In this document: one piece after another, positions 34,200 to 43,245 of the stretch
How the letters are laid out: each line of letters opens with the position of its first letter
Position numbering within the stretch: the stretch's first letter is position 1
DNA from: Deinococcus roseus
GTDB lineage: Bacteria > Deinococcota > Deinococci > Deinococcales > Deinococcaceae
Reading direction: 5' to 3'
Length of the DNA stretch: 64,000 nucleotides
NCBI RefSeq assembly: GCF_014646895.1
Contig: NZ_BMOD01000020.1
Span: forward strand, 1-64,000
The notes under the pieces: generated by a model
Databases searched by the model: none
What the model was told of the DNA's origin: nothing
Seen by the model: the letters and a program-made list of their open reading frames with translations, nothing else
Translations under genes and position numbers: made by a program

Positions 34200-35360
34200 A
34201 TGCACCTGCCTTTGACTGGCATCCGTGTGGCAGATTTCACACGGGTGCTCACCGGACCTTACTGCACCATGCTCCTGGGAGACCTGGGGGCAGATGTCAT
34301 CAAAATTGAGCCGCCCCAGGGAGACGACACCCGTTCCTGGACCCCACCTGCCAAGGGAACAGAGGCCACCTATTTCCTGAGTGTGAACCGCAACAAGCGC
34401 TCAGTGGTCCTGAACCTCAAAGACCCTCAGGACCTGCAGATTGCCCGGAAGCTGATTGCCAGCAGTGATGTGCTGGTGGAAAATTACCGCCCTGGAACCA
34501 TGGAAAAGCTGGGTCTGGGGTATGAAACCCTGAAGGCACTGAAGCCCAGATTGATTTATGCAGCCATCAGCGGGTTTGGGCAGACGGGACCTTATGCCAG
34601 CCTCAGTGGGTATGACGTGATCGCACAGGGCATGGGTGGCCTGATGAGTTACACGGGCGCTCCAGACGGGGAACCCATGAAACTGGGTGTGGCCGTGGCA
34701 GATGTTTTTGCAGGTTCCCTGCTGACCCAGGCCATCTGCGCTGTGCTTTACGAACGGGAAAAAACCGGAATGGGACGCAGAATTGATGTGAATCTGCTGG
34801 AGGGCATGCTCTCTCTGGGCACCTACCAGATTTCCCGCTACCTGAATGCCTCAGAGGTGGCGGAGCGTCTGGGCAATGAGCACCGTTCCATCGTGCCTTA
34901 CGGGATGTTTGCCTGCAAAGATGGGCATTTCAATCTGGCAGTGGGCAATGACGCTTTGTGGCTGAAGTTCTGTCAGGCCCTGTCTTTTGAAGATTTGCTG
35001 ACTGCGCAGCATGCCAGCAATGCAGGTCGGGTGCAGCACAGGGAGGCCCTGATGCCCGAATTGCTCCGTCGTTTCGCAGGCCTGACCCGTGCAGAACTGC
35101 TGGAAAAACTGCAGCAGGCAGGTGTCCCTTGCGGCCCGGTGTACGATGTGCGGGAAGCGCTGGAAGACCTCCACATCACTGCCAGAGGGGTGGTGCAGGA
35201 GGTGCCGCACCACACGCTGGGAACCGTGAAAACCACAGCCCCGCCCTGGGAACTGGATGGAATGCATCCCCCGGTCCGCCAGGCCCCACCCACCCTCGGG
35301 CAGCACACAGAAGAGATTTTGGAGGAACTTGAAAATGCTGGATTACCTGAACATCCATGA
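34200..35360 (+). CDS. CaiB/BaiF (family III) CoA-transferase
   Basis: 386 residues. Family III transferase with catalytic Asp168 in KLGVAVADVFAG, matching Asp169 of formyl-CoA transferase, and N-terminal GIRVADFTRVLTGPYCTMLLGDLGADVIKIE. It moves CoA between carboxylic acids. The neighbour is a glutaryl-CoA dehydrogenase, overlapping by 26 bp, so the likely acceptor is glutarate (succinyl-CoA:glutarate CoA-transferase type). This is inference from context. Confidence 0.9.
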   Translation: MHLPLTGIRVADFTRVLTGPYCTMLLGDLGADVIKIEPPQGDDTRSWTPPAKGTEATYFLSVNRNKRSVVLNLKDPQDLQIARKLIASSDVLVENYRPGTMEKLGLGYETLKALKPRLIYAAISGFGQTGPYASLSGYDVIAQGMGGLMSYTGAPDGEPMKLGVAVADVFAGSLLTQAICAVLYEREKTGMGRRIDVNLLEGMLSLGTYQISRYLNASEVAERLGNEHRSIVPYGMFACKDGHFNLAVGNDALWLKFCQALSFEDLLTAQHASNAGRVQHREALMPELLRRFAGLTRAELLEKLQQAGVPCGPVYDVREALEDLHITARGVVQEVPHHTLGTVKTTAPPWELDGMHPPVRQAPPTLGQHTEEILEELENAGLPEHP

Positions 35361-36492
35361 TTTGCTGCAAGACGATGAACGCCTGATCCAGTCCAGCGTG
35401 CGGGATTTCCTGGAACGTGAAATTTCCCCCCACATCGAGCACTGGTGGAACGAGGGGATCTTTCCCAGAGAGACCATGCAGAAGCTGGGCAGCATGGGTT
35501 TGCTGGGGTCCAACCTGCCCGAACAGTACGGCGGTGCAGGGGTTTCCAATGTCGCTTATGGCGTGATGATGTACGAGATCGAGCGCATCGATTCAGGATT
35601 GCGTTCCGCAGCCAGCGTGCAGGGTGCTCTGGTGATGTACCCAATTTTCGCTTTTGGCAGCGAGGAGCAAAAACAGAAGTACCTGCCAGAACTGGCCGCT
35701 GGACGCATGATTGGCTGCTTTGGCCTGACCGAACCCGATGGGGGATCCGACCCTGGAGCCATGCGCACCCGTGCCAGACTGGACGGAGACTTTTACGTTC
35801 TGAACGGCAACAAAATGTGGATCACCAACAGTCCCGTTGCAGACATTGCTGTGGTGTGGGCCAAAGACGATCAGGACATCATCCGGGGGTTCATTGTGCC
35901 CACCGATGCACCGGGTTTCTCTGCCCCCAAAATCACCAGCAAGATGAGCCTGAGGGCCAGCACCACCGGAGAAATCGTGCTGGAAGAGGTGCGGATTCCA
36001 AAAGAGAACCTGCTGCCCCTCTCTGGTGGCCTGAAAAGCCCCCTGATGTGCCTGACCCAGGCCCGTTACGGCATTGCCTGGGGTGCGCTGGGCGCACTGG
36101 AAACCGTGTACACCACAGCACTGGAATACGCCAAAACCCGCCTGACTTTTGGCAAACCCATCGGAAGCAGGCAACTGGTGCAGGACAAGCTGGTGTACAT
36201 GCTCTCTGAGCACCAGAAAGGTTTGCTGCTGGCTTTGCGCCTCGGGCAATTGAAAGACCAGAACCGCCTGAAGTTCGGTCAGGTCTCCATTGCCAAACGC
36301 AACAATGTGCGGGTGGCCCTGCAAAGCGCCCGTCTGGCCCGTGAAATTCTGGGAGGCAACGGCATCACCACCGAGTACCCGGTGATTCGCCACATGCTCA
36401 ACCTGGAAACCGTGGACACCTACGAGGGCACCCATGACATCCACACCCTGATTGTGGGCCGCGAAATCACCGGACTCAATGCCTTAGAATGA
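35335..36492 (+). CDS. gcdH: Glutaryl-CoA dehydrogenase (acyl-CoA dehydrogenase family)
   Basis: 385 residues. FAD enzyme that oxidises and decarboxylates glutaryl-CoA to crotonyl-CoA. The diagnostic residues are present: Arg90 in GLRSAASVQGALVMYPI, which binds the glutaryl carboxylate, and catalytic base Glu364 in TYEGTHDIHTLIVGREITG, very close to human GCDH. The start at 35335 has GGAGG 9 nt upstream and lies inside the CoA-transferase gene. Product crotonyl-CoA could enter the beta-oxidation genes at 47-51 kb. It suggests degradation of lysine, tryptophan or glutarate. Confidence 0.88.
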   Translation: MLDYLNIHDLLQDDERLIQSSVRDFLEREISPHIEHWWNEGIFPRETMQKLGSMGLLGSNLPEQYGGAGVSNVAYGVMMYEIERIDSGLRSAASVQGALVMYPIFAFGSEEQKQKYLPELAAGRMIGCFGLTEPDGGSDPGAMRTRARLDGDFYVLNGNKMWITNSPVADIAVVWAKDDQDIIRGFIVPTDAPGFSAPKITSKMSLRASTTGEIVLEEVRIPKENLLPLSGGLKSPLMCLTQARYGIAWGALGALETVYTTALEYAKTRLTFGKPIGSRQLVQDKLVYMLSEHQKGLLLALRLGQLKDQNRLKFGQVSIAKRNNVRVALQSARLAREILGGNGITTEYPVIRHMLNLETVDTYEGTHDIHTLIVGREITGLNALE

Positions 36493-36544
36493 GTTTTTGC
36501 CTGAAACTTGCAGAAAAAATTTGCGCAATGAAAGGTGGATGAGG

Positions 36545-36874
36545 ATGAAAAGAAGCACACAAATCAGCCTGGTGGTCCTGGCAACCCTGTCCATGACCGC
36601 CTGCAGCCGCAGTGATTCACGAATGCAATACCGCAGTTATCAGGATTGTGTATTGGACTGGGGAGATGCCACCCTGTGTCAGCCGAGTGGAAGCACCTAT
36701 CTGGGACCTGTGTTTTACACCAGTGCCGGGGTTTATTACTATTACACGGCCAACAGGACGCGTGTGAAGGTCCCCAGCAATGGAGCCCTCTCCAGACAGA
36801 GCACCTCCAGAACCTCCATTGGCAAGACCACGGTGCGCGGTGGTTTTGGCAGCTCTGGAAGCAGCAGTTCTTAA
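36545..36874 (+). CDS. Short YgiB/DUF1190-like lipoprotein
   Basis: 109 residues with lipobox LSMTAC after a basic N terminus (MKRSTQISLVVLA). The mature part has SYQDCVLDWGDATLCQPSG, similar to the repeated 'DC...C' segment of YgiB, and ends KTTVRGGFGSSGSSSS, like the YgiB 'TRGGFG' tail. It is much shorter than E. coli YgiB. The start at 36545 has AAGGTGG 6 nt upstream; ATG 36539 is too close to it. The next gene, 2 bp on, is a YgiC-like enzyme, the known YgiB partner, which supports the call. Confidence 0.7.
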   Translation: MKRSTQISLVVLATLSMTACSRSDSRMQYRSYQDCVLDWGDATLCQPSGSTYLGPVFYTSAGVYYYYTANRTRVKVPSNGALSRQSTSRTSIGKTTVRGGFGSSGSSSS

Positions 36875-36876
36875 AG

Positions 36877-37974
36877 ATGCAGCGCCACACCTTAAAGCCC
36901 AGAAGCAACTGGCAGCAGCGCTGTGAAGCTCTGGGCTTCACCTTTCACTCTGTGGGAGGAATCTACTGGGATGAAAGCGTGTATTACAGCTTCTCTGCAG
37001 ACCAGATTGAAACCCTGGAAAAAGCCACCAACCAGTTGAGTGACATGTGCCTGGAGGCGGTGCAGCATGTCATGGACCGCAGGCGTTTCCGTGAGCTGGA
37101 CATCGACAGCCGCATGGAAACCCTGTGTGTGGAAAGCTGGGAAAACAATGATCTGGACCTCTATGGCCGTTTTGACTTTTCCTATGATGGCATCCACCCG
37201 CCAAAAATGCTGGAGTACAACGCAGACACCCCCACCGCACTTTTTGAGGCCAGTGTGGTGCAGTGGGACTGGCTGGAAAGCCTTTTCCCTGAGCAGGACC
37301 AGTTCAACAGCATCCATGAAAAACTGCTGGCTGCATGGCACAGGTACCCCCGCGCCTTCACCCATTTTGCCAGCGTTACGGAGTCAGAAGAGGATTTCGT
37401 GACCGCCCGTTACCTGCAGGATGTCTGCACCCAGACCGGACATCCCACCAGTTTTCTGTTCATGCGAGACATCGGCTGGAATGGGGAAGACTTTGTGGAT
37501 TTGCAGGAGATGCCCATAGGGCGCATCTTCAAACTCTATCCCTGGGAATGGATGGCTGAAGAGGCTTTTGCCCAGCACCTGTCTGCTGCAAAAACCCAGT
37601 GGATTGAACCTGCCTGGAAGCTGATCCTCACCTGCAAGGGCATCCTGCCCATCCTGTGGGAACTTTTTCCGGGCCATGAGAACCTGCTGCCCGCCAGTTT
37701 CAACCCCCTGCCCAGCAGTGTGCGCAAGCCGCTGTATTCCAGAGAGGGGGCCAACATCCAGCTGCCTGATGGGGCCACCACAGGCGGAGAGTATGGTCTG
37801 GGCCAGTGGATTCACCAGCATTACCAGCCTCTCCCGGAATTTTCAGGGTTTTACCCGGTGGTGGGAAGCTGGGTGATTGGTGGGGAAAGTGCAGGCATCG
37901 GCATCCGGGAAGACGACACCCTGATCACCCGAAACACCTCACGTTTTGTGCCGCATCTGTTTTCTGTGCAGTGA
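36877..37974 (+). CDS. Glutathionylspermidine synthase-family (YgiC/YjfC-like) ATP-grasp enzyme
   Basis: 365 residues, starting MQRHTLKPRSNWQQRCEALGF. Motifs of the C-terminal synthetase domain of Gsp are present: YGRFDFSYDGIHPPKMLEYNADTPTALFEASVVQWDW, KLILTCKGILPILWELFPGHENLLPA and SWVIGGESAGIGIRED. There is no amidase domain. Its true substrate is unknown; E. coli YgiC does not make glutathionylspermidine in any established way. The start is 2 nt past the lipoprotein stop, so the pair is coupled. Confidence 0.85.
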   Translation: MQRHTLKPRSNWQQRCEALGFTFHSVGGIYWDESVYYSFSADQIETLEKATNQLSDMCLEAVQHVMDRRRFRELDIDSRMETLCVESWENNDLDLYGRFDFSYDGIHPPKMLEYNADTPTALFEASVVQWDWLESLFPEQDQFNSIHEKLLAAWHRYPRAFTHFASVTESEEDFVTARYLQDVCTQTGHPTSFLFMRDIGWNGEDFVDLQEMPIGRIFKLYPWEWMAEEAFAQHLSAAKTQWIEPAWKLILTCKGILPILWELFPGHENLLPASFNPLPSSVRKPLYSREGANIQLPDGATTGGEYGLGQWIHQHYQPLPEFSGFYPVVGSWVIGGESAGIGIREDDTLITRNTSRFVPHLFSVQ

Positions 37975-38043
37975 GAAAACCTTCAACGGGTTTGCTGGCA
38001 ATTGCCCCTTTCTGCCGGACAGCCATGGTGTACCCTGTGTCCT

Positions 38044-38463
38044 ATGGTGACATTGAAAGTTCCATTGGGAGACCCCATTGAGTGGAAGGCCGATACCCCC
38101 GAAGCATTTCTGGGGCTGGTCAAGGCCAATTGCGAAGAACCTGCTGTTCTGATCAGCTCAAAAGGCAAGGTGGAAGGCCGGGCACGCTTCTTCTTCTACG
38201 ACTCCAGCCAGTACGAAAAACTGGAAGACCGGGGCGCAGTGGCCGTGGGCAATGGGGTGTTTTATGCCCTCACCGAAGAAGTGCATCCCGTGCTGCAGGA
38301 CATCACTCTCGATGATGAGAGCCTGAAGCTGGAGTTCTCCTACAAAAGGGAGATCAACAAGATGGAGTGTGTGCTGCAGTATGTGGGCACCATTGAAGGT
38401 TTCAACATATACAGGGTGCTGGTGCTTCAAGATCTGGAAGACATCCTGCTGGAACCCTTCTGA
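38044..38463 (+). CDS. Conserved-looking hypothetical protein
   Basis: 139 residues, starting MVTLKVPLGDPIEWKADTPEAF. Mixed alpha/beta character, no signal peptide and no family recognised. The start at 38044 lies 7 nt after TACCCT (38031-38036), the leaderless pattern; the open frame begins at 38002. The stop is 12 bp from the convergent HD-GYP gene, and an imperfect hairpin (about 38474-38500) lies across the junction. Confidence 0.6.
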   Translation: MVTLKVPLGDPIEWKADTPEAFLGLVKANCEEPAVLISSKGKVEGRARFFFYDSSQYEKLEDRGAVAVGNGVFYALTEEVHPVLQDITLDDESLKLEFSYKREINKMECVLQYVGTIEGFNIYRVLVLQDLEDILLEPF

Positions 38464-38474
38464 ACTTCTGAACC

Positions 38475-39554
38475 TCAGGGCAGGCTGCCTGCCTGAGGTC
38501 CCGACTGGTTGCGTTCCATGCGGCGCACCAGACCTCTGGGCACCCGTCTGGTGCGTGCGGGCGCTTCCTGATCGGCCATCATCACCTCGCCTTTTTCAAT
38601 CAGTTGAATGAAGGCAGGAACCAGTTGCGGGTCAAAGTGGCTGCCTGTGTGTTCTTGCAGATACTGGATGGCTTCTTGCTGGGCCAGAGGGGTGCGATAG
38701 GTGCGGTGGCTGGTCAGGGCTTCAAAGACATCCACCACCGCCAGGATCCGGCCATAAAGCGGGATGTCCTCGCCTTTCAGACCATCCGGGTAGCCTGAAC
38801 CGTCGTATTTTTCGTGGTGGGCTCTTACGCCCACAGCAATGTTGGCGAAAAAAGGAGAGACTGCCTGCAGGATGTCATGCCCGTAAATGGTGTGCCTGCG
38901 CATCAGGGCGTACTCCATGTCGTTCAGTTTGCCCGGTTTTTTGAGGATCACCTCTGGAACGCTGATTTTGCCCAGATCGTGCATCAGGCCTGCCCAGTAG
39001 AGTTCGTCCAGCTCTTCACTTTTCAGGCCCATTTTCTGCCCAAGCTGGAAAGCGTTGTAAGCCACCCGTTCACAGTGGCCCACGGTTTCGTTGTCACGGC
39101 TTTCCACCAGACCCACAAAGGTTCGGAGGTTCTGCTCGTAGGTCTCGGCCAGTTTGAAGGCCAGGCCCTGGGCACTGCGGATGCGCTGTTTGAACAGGGC
39201 AGAGAAGGTGCCCACCACCGACCCGGTCAGCATGAAAAACACCGTACGGAACACCCAGCCACTGACGGACTGCATTTCTCCGGTCAGGGTGTCCAGTGGC
39301 ATGAAAGGCCCGATGCACAGCCCTGCCAGCAATCCGAAGAGCAAACCTCCCGGAATCCCGAACGTCATGGCCCCCAGAACCACCGGAAGGTACATCAGGT
39401 GCACGTACACAAAACGCGTTCCAGTGGTAAAAAACACCAGCAGGCTGGTCAGCATCAGCAGCGCACCAATCACCAGCATGATGATCAGGCGAGTGCGGGG
39501 TTTGCCGGACATCAGGAGGTCAGTGAACAGGATCATCTGGTGGCTGGTCATCAT
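38475..39554 (-). CDS. Membrane-anchored HD-GYP phosphodiesterase
   Basis: 359 residues. N-terminal region (about 20-125) has four hydrophobic segments (LIIMLVIGALLMLTSLLVFF, FVYVHLMYLPVVLGAMTFG, GLLFGLLAGLCIGPF, VFRTVFFMLTGSVVGTF). The HD-GYP domain (about 145-330) has LMHDLGKISVPEVIL, HHEKYDGSGYPDG and VVDVFEALTSHRTYR, so it should hydrolyse cyclic-di-GMP in response to an envelope cue. GGGAGAG lies 8 nt before the ATG at 39554; the frame extends to 39665 without support. It is the second HD-GYP protein in the window. Confidence 0.85.
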   Translation of the reverse strand: MMTSHQMILFTDLLMSGKPRTRLIIMLVIGALLMLTSLLVFFTTGTRFVYVHLMYLPVVLGAMTFGIPGGLLFGLLAGLCIGPFMPLDTLTGEMQSVSGWVFRTVFFMLTGSVVGTFSALFKQRIRSAQGLAFKLAETYEQNLRTFVGLVESRDNETVGHCERVAYNAFQLGQKMGLKSEELDELYWAGLMHDLGKISVPEVILKKPGKLNDMEYALMRRHTIYGHDILQAVSPFFANIAVGVRAHHEKYDGSGYPDGLKGEDIPLYGRILAVVDVFEALTSHRTYRTPLAQQEAIQYLQEHTGSHFDPQLVPAFIQLIEKGEVMMADQEAPARTRRVPRGLVRRMERNQSGPQAGSLP

Positions 39555-39685
39555 GCAGCTTTCTCTCCCTTGATGCTGAGGCAGAAGACAGAGAATGCCC
39601 TGTCCCTGAACCCAGGCTGTGTTCTCAATCTTACCCCCTGGCTGTGCACAATGTTTCAGGAACAAACGAAGTTTTCAGAAACAAA

Positions 39686-39713
39686 CCAAAAACCCGTGCT
39701 TTGAGGCACGGGT
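39686..39713 (-). terminator. Citrate synthase terminator
   Basis: ACCCGTGC (39692-39699) pairs with GCACGGGT (39706-39713) over a 6-nt loop. On the minus strand it is followed by TTTTTGG. It lies 40 bp past the gltA stop. Confidence 0.85.
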
Positions 39714-39752
39714 CTGAACTTTTAAAAGTTGTTTTGAACAGCAACCGTGCGC

Positions 39753-40889
39753 TTAACGCTGGTCGATGTCCACGTAGCTTTGATCCACAGGACCGGTGTA
39801 CAGCGCGTTGGGGCGCAGCAGGCGGTTGTGGGCCACGTATTCCAGCACACTGGCAGCCCAGCCACTGATGCGGGCCAGAGCAAAGATGGGGGTGAAGAAC
39901 TCTTTCTTGATGCCCAGGTCGGAGTACACCACACCGCTGTAGAAGTCCACGTTGGGGTAGAGCTTCTTGGCGCTCAGGCGCTCCAGCACGATGGCCTCGA
40001 TGCGCTCGAGCATCTGGTAGTAGTTGCTCTTGCCCTGCTTTTCGGCCACCAGAGCAGCGTAGTCACGGAGCACACGGCTGCGGGGATCGAAGTATTTGTA
40101 AACGCGGTGACCCACGCCCATGATTTTTTCTTTGCGGTCCAGCTTGTCGCCAATGTAAGCATCCACGTGGCTGAGGGTGCCAATTTCGTCCAGCATGTCC
40201 ATCACGGCTTCGTTGGCTCCGCCGTGCAGGGGGCCTTTGAGGGAGCCCACAGCGCTGGTGACAGCACTGTACATGTCAGAGAGGGTGGAGATGGTGGAAA
40301 TGGCGGTGAAGGTGCTGGCATTCATGCTGTGGTCGGCATGCAGAATCAGGGCCATGTCAAAAAGACGGGCCTCTTCTTCGGTGGGGACATGGCCTTTGAG
40401 CATGTACAGGAAGTTGGCAGCGTGACCGAGGTCCTTGCGGGGAGCCACAGGCTCTTTGCCTTCCTTGACGCGGGCAATGGCAGCAATGATGGTGCTGAAC
40501 TGGGCAATCAGGTGCAGCCCGATGCGGTAACGCCCTTCGGGGGTGTCGTCTTCGCTGTGGGGGTCCAGCAATCCTAGGTTGCTGACAGCGGTGCGCAGGG
40601 CCTGCATGGGGTTCATGCGGCGGGGGTACTGCTTGATGTTTTCAATCAGTTCCTGGGGAACGTAGCGGTGCTGGCGCAGCTCGTGGTCAAAGTGATCCAG
40701 TTCTTTCTGGGTGGGCAGTTTGCCGTGCAGCAGAGCGTAGGACAGCTCTTCAAAGCTGGATTTTTCAGCCCATTCCTGGATGCCAATGCCCAGGTGGGTG
40801 AGAATGCCTTTTTCACCATCAATGAAGGTGAGCTTGCTTTCGGTGAACACAACGCCTTCTAGTCCTCGGGCGATGGGAGTGGTAGTCAT
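39753..40889 (-). CDS. gltA: Citrate synthase
   Basis: Condenses acetyl-CoA and oxaloacetate. 378 residues, the short (type I-like, dimeric) form common in Deinococcus, Bacillus and archaea. Active-site residues are H222 (GPLHGGANE), H261 (MGVGHRVYK) and Asp in PNVDFYSG, plus LHADHSMNAS. The start at 40889 has AAAGGAG 8 nt upstream. It stands alone with its own terminator. A 2-methylcitrate synthase role cannot be excluded from sequence. Confidence 0.92.
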   Translation of the reverse strand: MTTTPIARGLEGVVFTESKLTFIDGEKGILTHLGIGIQEWAEKSSFEELSYALLHGKLPTQKELDHFDHELRQHRYVPQELIENIKQYPRRMNPMQALRTAVSNLGLLDPHSEDDTPEGRYRIGLHLIAQFSTIIAAIARVKEGKEPVAPRKDLGHAANFLYMLKGHVPTEEEARLFDMALILHADHSMNASTFTAISTISTLSDMYSAVTSAVGSLKGPLHGGANEAVMDMLDEIGTLSHVDAYIGDKLDRKEKIMGVGHRVYKYFDPRSRVLRDYAALVAEKQGKSNYYQMLERIEAIVLERLSAKKLYPNVDFYSGVVYSDLGIKKEFFTPIFALARISGWAASVLEYVAHNRLLRPNALYTGPVDQSYVDIDQR

Positions 40890-41202
40890 TGCACAAACTC
40901 CTTTGATTGAACCTGCCTGCGGTTCGAGAATCTCCTGGGCAGCTTATTTTCCTATGGTCAAGTTTAACATCCACTACACCACTTGTTTACCGGAGATCCC
41001 GAGCAGACGTAAACCGTTAAATTTACGATCCACACGGCAAAAAAATGGAATAAAAAGTGGTTTACCTGTTTTTGTTTTTTTTCATCCAAAATCGGTACTG
41101 TCTGGGTAACGAAATCTGTCTGGCAGGGTTTCGCTCTTGACTTGCCCTGCATAAAATCACAGCCCGGTTTTCGGACTGTTGCACCAGATTTCACAAGCTC
41201 AC
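40890..41202. other. AT-rich gene-free region upstream of gltA
   Basis: About 310 bp between the gltA start and the aminotransferase stop. It holds the inverted repeats CGTAAA...TTTACG (41008-41027) and GTTTAC...GTAAAC (40985-41014), plus long T/A runs near 41085. The inverted repeats could be an operator for gltA. No gene is visible. Confidence 0.45.
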
Positions 41203-42630
41203 TTAGGTGGCGAATTTCACCAGATCCAGCAAGGTTTTGGGCGGGGTGTTCACCAGCAAACGGCTGGCCCTGGGATTCTTGCGGGCTGTGGCCTCCACCC
41301 GGTTCAGCATTTCATTGAAGAGATCATCTGGCATGGTCAGGGCAGGGGTGAGGCGCAACGTGCGGGTGCTGTTGAGGCTCAGGTTCAGAATCAGGCCATT
41401 CTGGTAAAACTGCCGCAGGGCCAGCAGCCCGGAAGCTTCTGAAACCAGTTCTGCCAGGTCTTTGTTGGCCTGCACCACGCCCAGTCTGGTGATGTCCCGG
41501 AACACCATCGCCATCAGCATCCCTTTGCCGCGCACATCGGTGATGAATTCAGGGTATTTCTGCTGGATGCCTTTTAAGCGGTCCAGGGCAAGTTTTCCCA
41601 TGCGTGCAGAGCGTTCTGGCAGGTTTTCATCGATCAGGATTTCCAGGGATTTCAGGCCCACCGCCATGGCCAGCGAGTTCCCTCCAAAGGTGTTGGAGTG
41701 CCGTTTGCAATCCAGGCCGCCCAGAACTTTGTCAAAAATCCACTTGCGGTAAATGGTGGCCCCGACAGCCGCCATGCCGCCACCCAGGGGTTTTGCCAGG
41801 GTGATGATGTCGGGCTGCATGCCCCCGTCAGTGCTGGCAAACCAGCTTCCTGTGCGGCCCAGACCAGACTGGATCTCATCCACGATCAGCAGGATTCCGG
41901 TGGCCTGACACACCTCACTCAGGCCTTTGAGGAATCCTTCGGGAGGCAAAATGACACCAGCCTCACCTTGCAAGGGTTCCAGAATGACCGCCACCACATT
42001 GTCTGCGCCCAGTTTCTTGATGGTGGTTTTGACGGCATCCAGATCCCCATAAGGATGGGTGTGTATGTTGGGGGCCAGCGGTCCAAAATCCTTCTGGATG
42101 CTGGGGTTGGGGGTCAGGGACATGGTCATCTGGGTCTTGCCGTGGTAAGCCCTGCGGAAATTCAGGATGTGTTTGGCTCTGGGGCGTGCAGCCTTGGCAA
42201 ATTTGATGGCTGCCTCGTTGGCTTCTGCACCAGAGTTGGAGAAGAACACCTTGGAATCTGCGTGGGTGGGGTCCTGGGAGGCCAGCAGTTTGATGAGGTT
42301 GAACTCCAGTGCAGCCCGCCAGTTGGAAGCAGATTGCTGGGGCAGTCCAATGCTGTGCAGGTTTTCCAGGTAGCTCTGCAGAAACTTCACCAGAGGAGGG
42401 TATCCATCCCCGAAGGGCACTGCAGAGTATCCCCCGGTGTTGATCAGGCGTTTGCCCTGGGGATCCTGGTACTCCCAGGGACTGACGGTTTTGAAAGGAC
42501 CCACACAGCCCAGAATGGTCAGGGCCTTGATCAGATCGGTGTTGCCATGGGCGATTTCATGCTCCAGGGCGCGTGAGCTGCTGTAGCGCTCTGAGAGAAC
42601 ATCGTCGGTGCGGACATAGCTTGAAGGCAT
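41203..42630 (-). CDS. Class III PLP-dependent aminotransferase
   Basis: 475 residues. Fold-type I PLP enzyme of the ornithine/putrescine aminotransferase group, with FSNSGAEANEAAIKFAK (phosphate loop), VVAVILEPLQGEAGVILPP, LIVDEIQSGLGRTG and the Schiff-base Lys in ITLAKPLGGG. The amine donor cannot be read from sequence. Promoter TTTAGA-17-TATGAT (42663-42668, 42640-42645, minus strand) lies 9 nt before the ATG. It stands alone; a heptamer array lies upstream. Confidence 0.87.
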   Translation of the reverse strand: MPSSYVRTDDVLSERYSSSRALEHEIAHGNTDLIKALTILGCVGPFKTVSPWEYQDPQGKRLINTGGYSAVPFGDGYPPLVKFLQSYLENLHSIGLPQQSASNWRAALEFNLIKLLASQDPTHADSKVFFSNSGAEANEAAIKFAKAARPRAKHILNFRRAYHGKTQMTMSLTPNPSIQKDFGPLAPNIHTHPYGDLDAVKTTIKKLGADNVVAVILEPLQGEAGVILPPEGFLKGLSEVCQATGILLIVDEIQSGLGRTGSWFASTDGGMQPDIITLAKPLGGGMAAVGATIYRKWIFDKVLGGLDCKRHSNTFGGNSLAMAVGLKSLEILIDENLPERSARMGKLALDRLKGIQQKYPEFITDVRGKGMLMAMVFRDITRLGVVQANKDLAELVSEASGLLALRQFYQNGLILNLSLNSTRTLRLTPALTMPDDLFNEMLNRVEATARKNPRASRLLVNTPPKTLLDLVKFAT

Positions 42631-42639
42631 ATGGGATTC

Positions 42640-42668
42640 ATCATAACCTGAAACGGTGAAAATCTAAA
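42640..42668 (-). promoter_or_regulatory. Promoter of the class III aminotransferase
   Basis: On the minus strand TTTAGA (42668-42663), 17-bp spacer, TATGAT (42645-42640), with 9 nt to the ATG. Confidence 0.55.
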
Positions 42669-42693
42669 TGACTGTGGGTCGGTTAAAAGGAGC

Positions 42694-42728
42694 GTTCAGC
42701 GTTCAGCGTTCAGCCCTCAGCATTCAGC
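42694..42728 (+). repeat. Heptamer array, five units
   Basis: GTTCAGC three times (42694-42714), then CCTCAGC and ATTCAGC, fitting NNTCAGC. It lies between a divergent promoter and the stop of the MliC-like gene. Confidence 0.8.
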
Positions 42729-42814
42729 CAGAAGCAGAAACCATCCAGGTGGCTGTGGAAAGTCTTTTTTGCCTTTCGGGTGGAATAAAGCATGGATGGT
42801 TTTGTTGCTGAGGG

Positions 42815-43174
42815 TCATTTCAGCAAGGCACATTTCTGGTAAATGTCGATGTCCAGTTGCCCCGTTCTGGAATTCACTTTCCTGAGGGTGCCCACTTCTT
42901 TCCAGCCCGTGCCATAATTTGCTGCAATCCACCATTCCAGATGCCCATCGAAATAGCGCCCACCGTCTGCAGACCTGGCCAGAGGAAGCATGAACTTCTG
43001 GCCTTTCCAGACGAGATCCACACTGGAGGCCACGCCCTGCTTCTGGTGGTAATGGGCCACGATCAGGGTTCCATCTTCACAACGGTAACGGGCAGATTCG
43101 GTCTGGTTGGCCCCTCCACCAGCAAAGGCCACAGAAGCAAGCAAAACAGCAAACAGGCAGGAAAAAGCTTTCAT
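42815..43174 (-). CDS. Secreted MliC-like (lysozyme-inhibitor fold) protein
   Basis: 119 residues with a signal peptide (MKAFSCLFAVLLASVAFA). The mature part has YRCEDGTLIVAHYHQK, a strand VDLVWKGQKFMLPLARSADGGRYFDGHLEWWIAANYG, and a final Cys. The 'SADGGRY.DG...WW' block is characteristic of MliC/PliC inhibitors of c-type lysozyme. The inhibitor activity is an inference from the family. No lipobox is seen, so it is periplasmic or secreted. Confidence 0.65.
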   Translation of the reverse strand: MKAFSCLFAVLLASVAFAGGGANQTESARYRCEDGTLIVAHYHQKQGVASSVDLVWKGQKFMLPLARSADGGRYFDGHLEWWIAANYGTGWKEVGTLRKVNSRTGQLDIDIYQKCALLK

Positions 43175-43245
43175 GGATCAACTCTAACCCGACCAGATGA
43201 GACAGATCAGAAGCACCTTCCAGAGCAAAGTGTTACCTTGAAACC

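Noticed and set aside
40915..40945. GGTTCGAGAATC, reminiscent of a tRNA T-arm
   Set aside because: The flanks do not pair as a T stem and no acceptor, D or anticodon arms are found.
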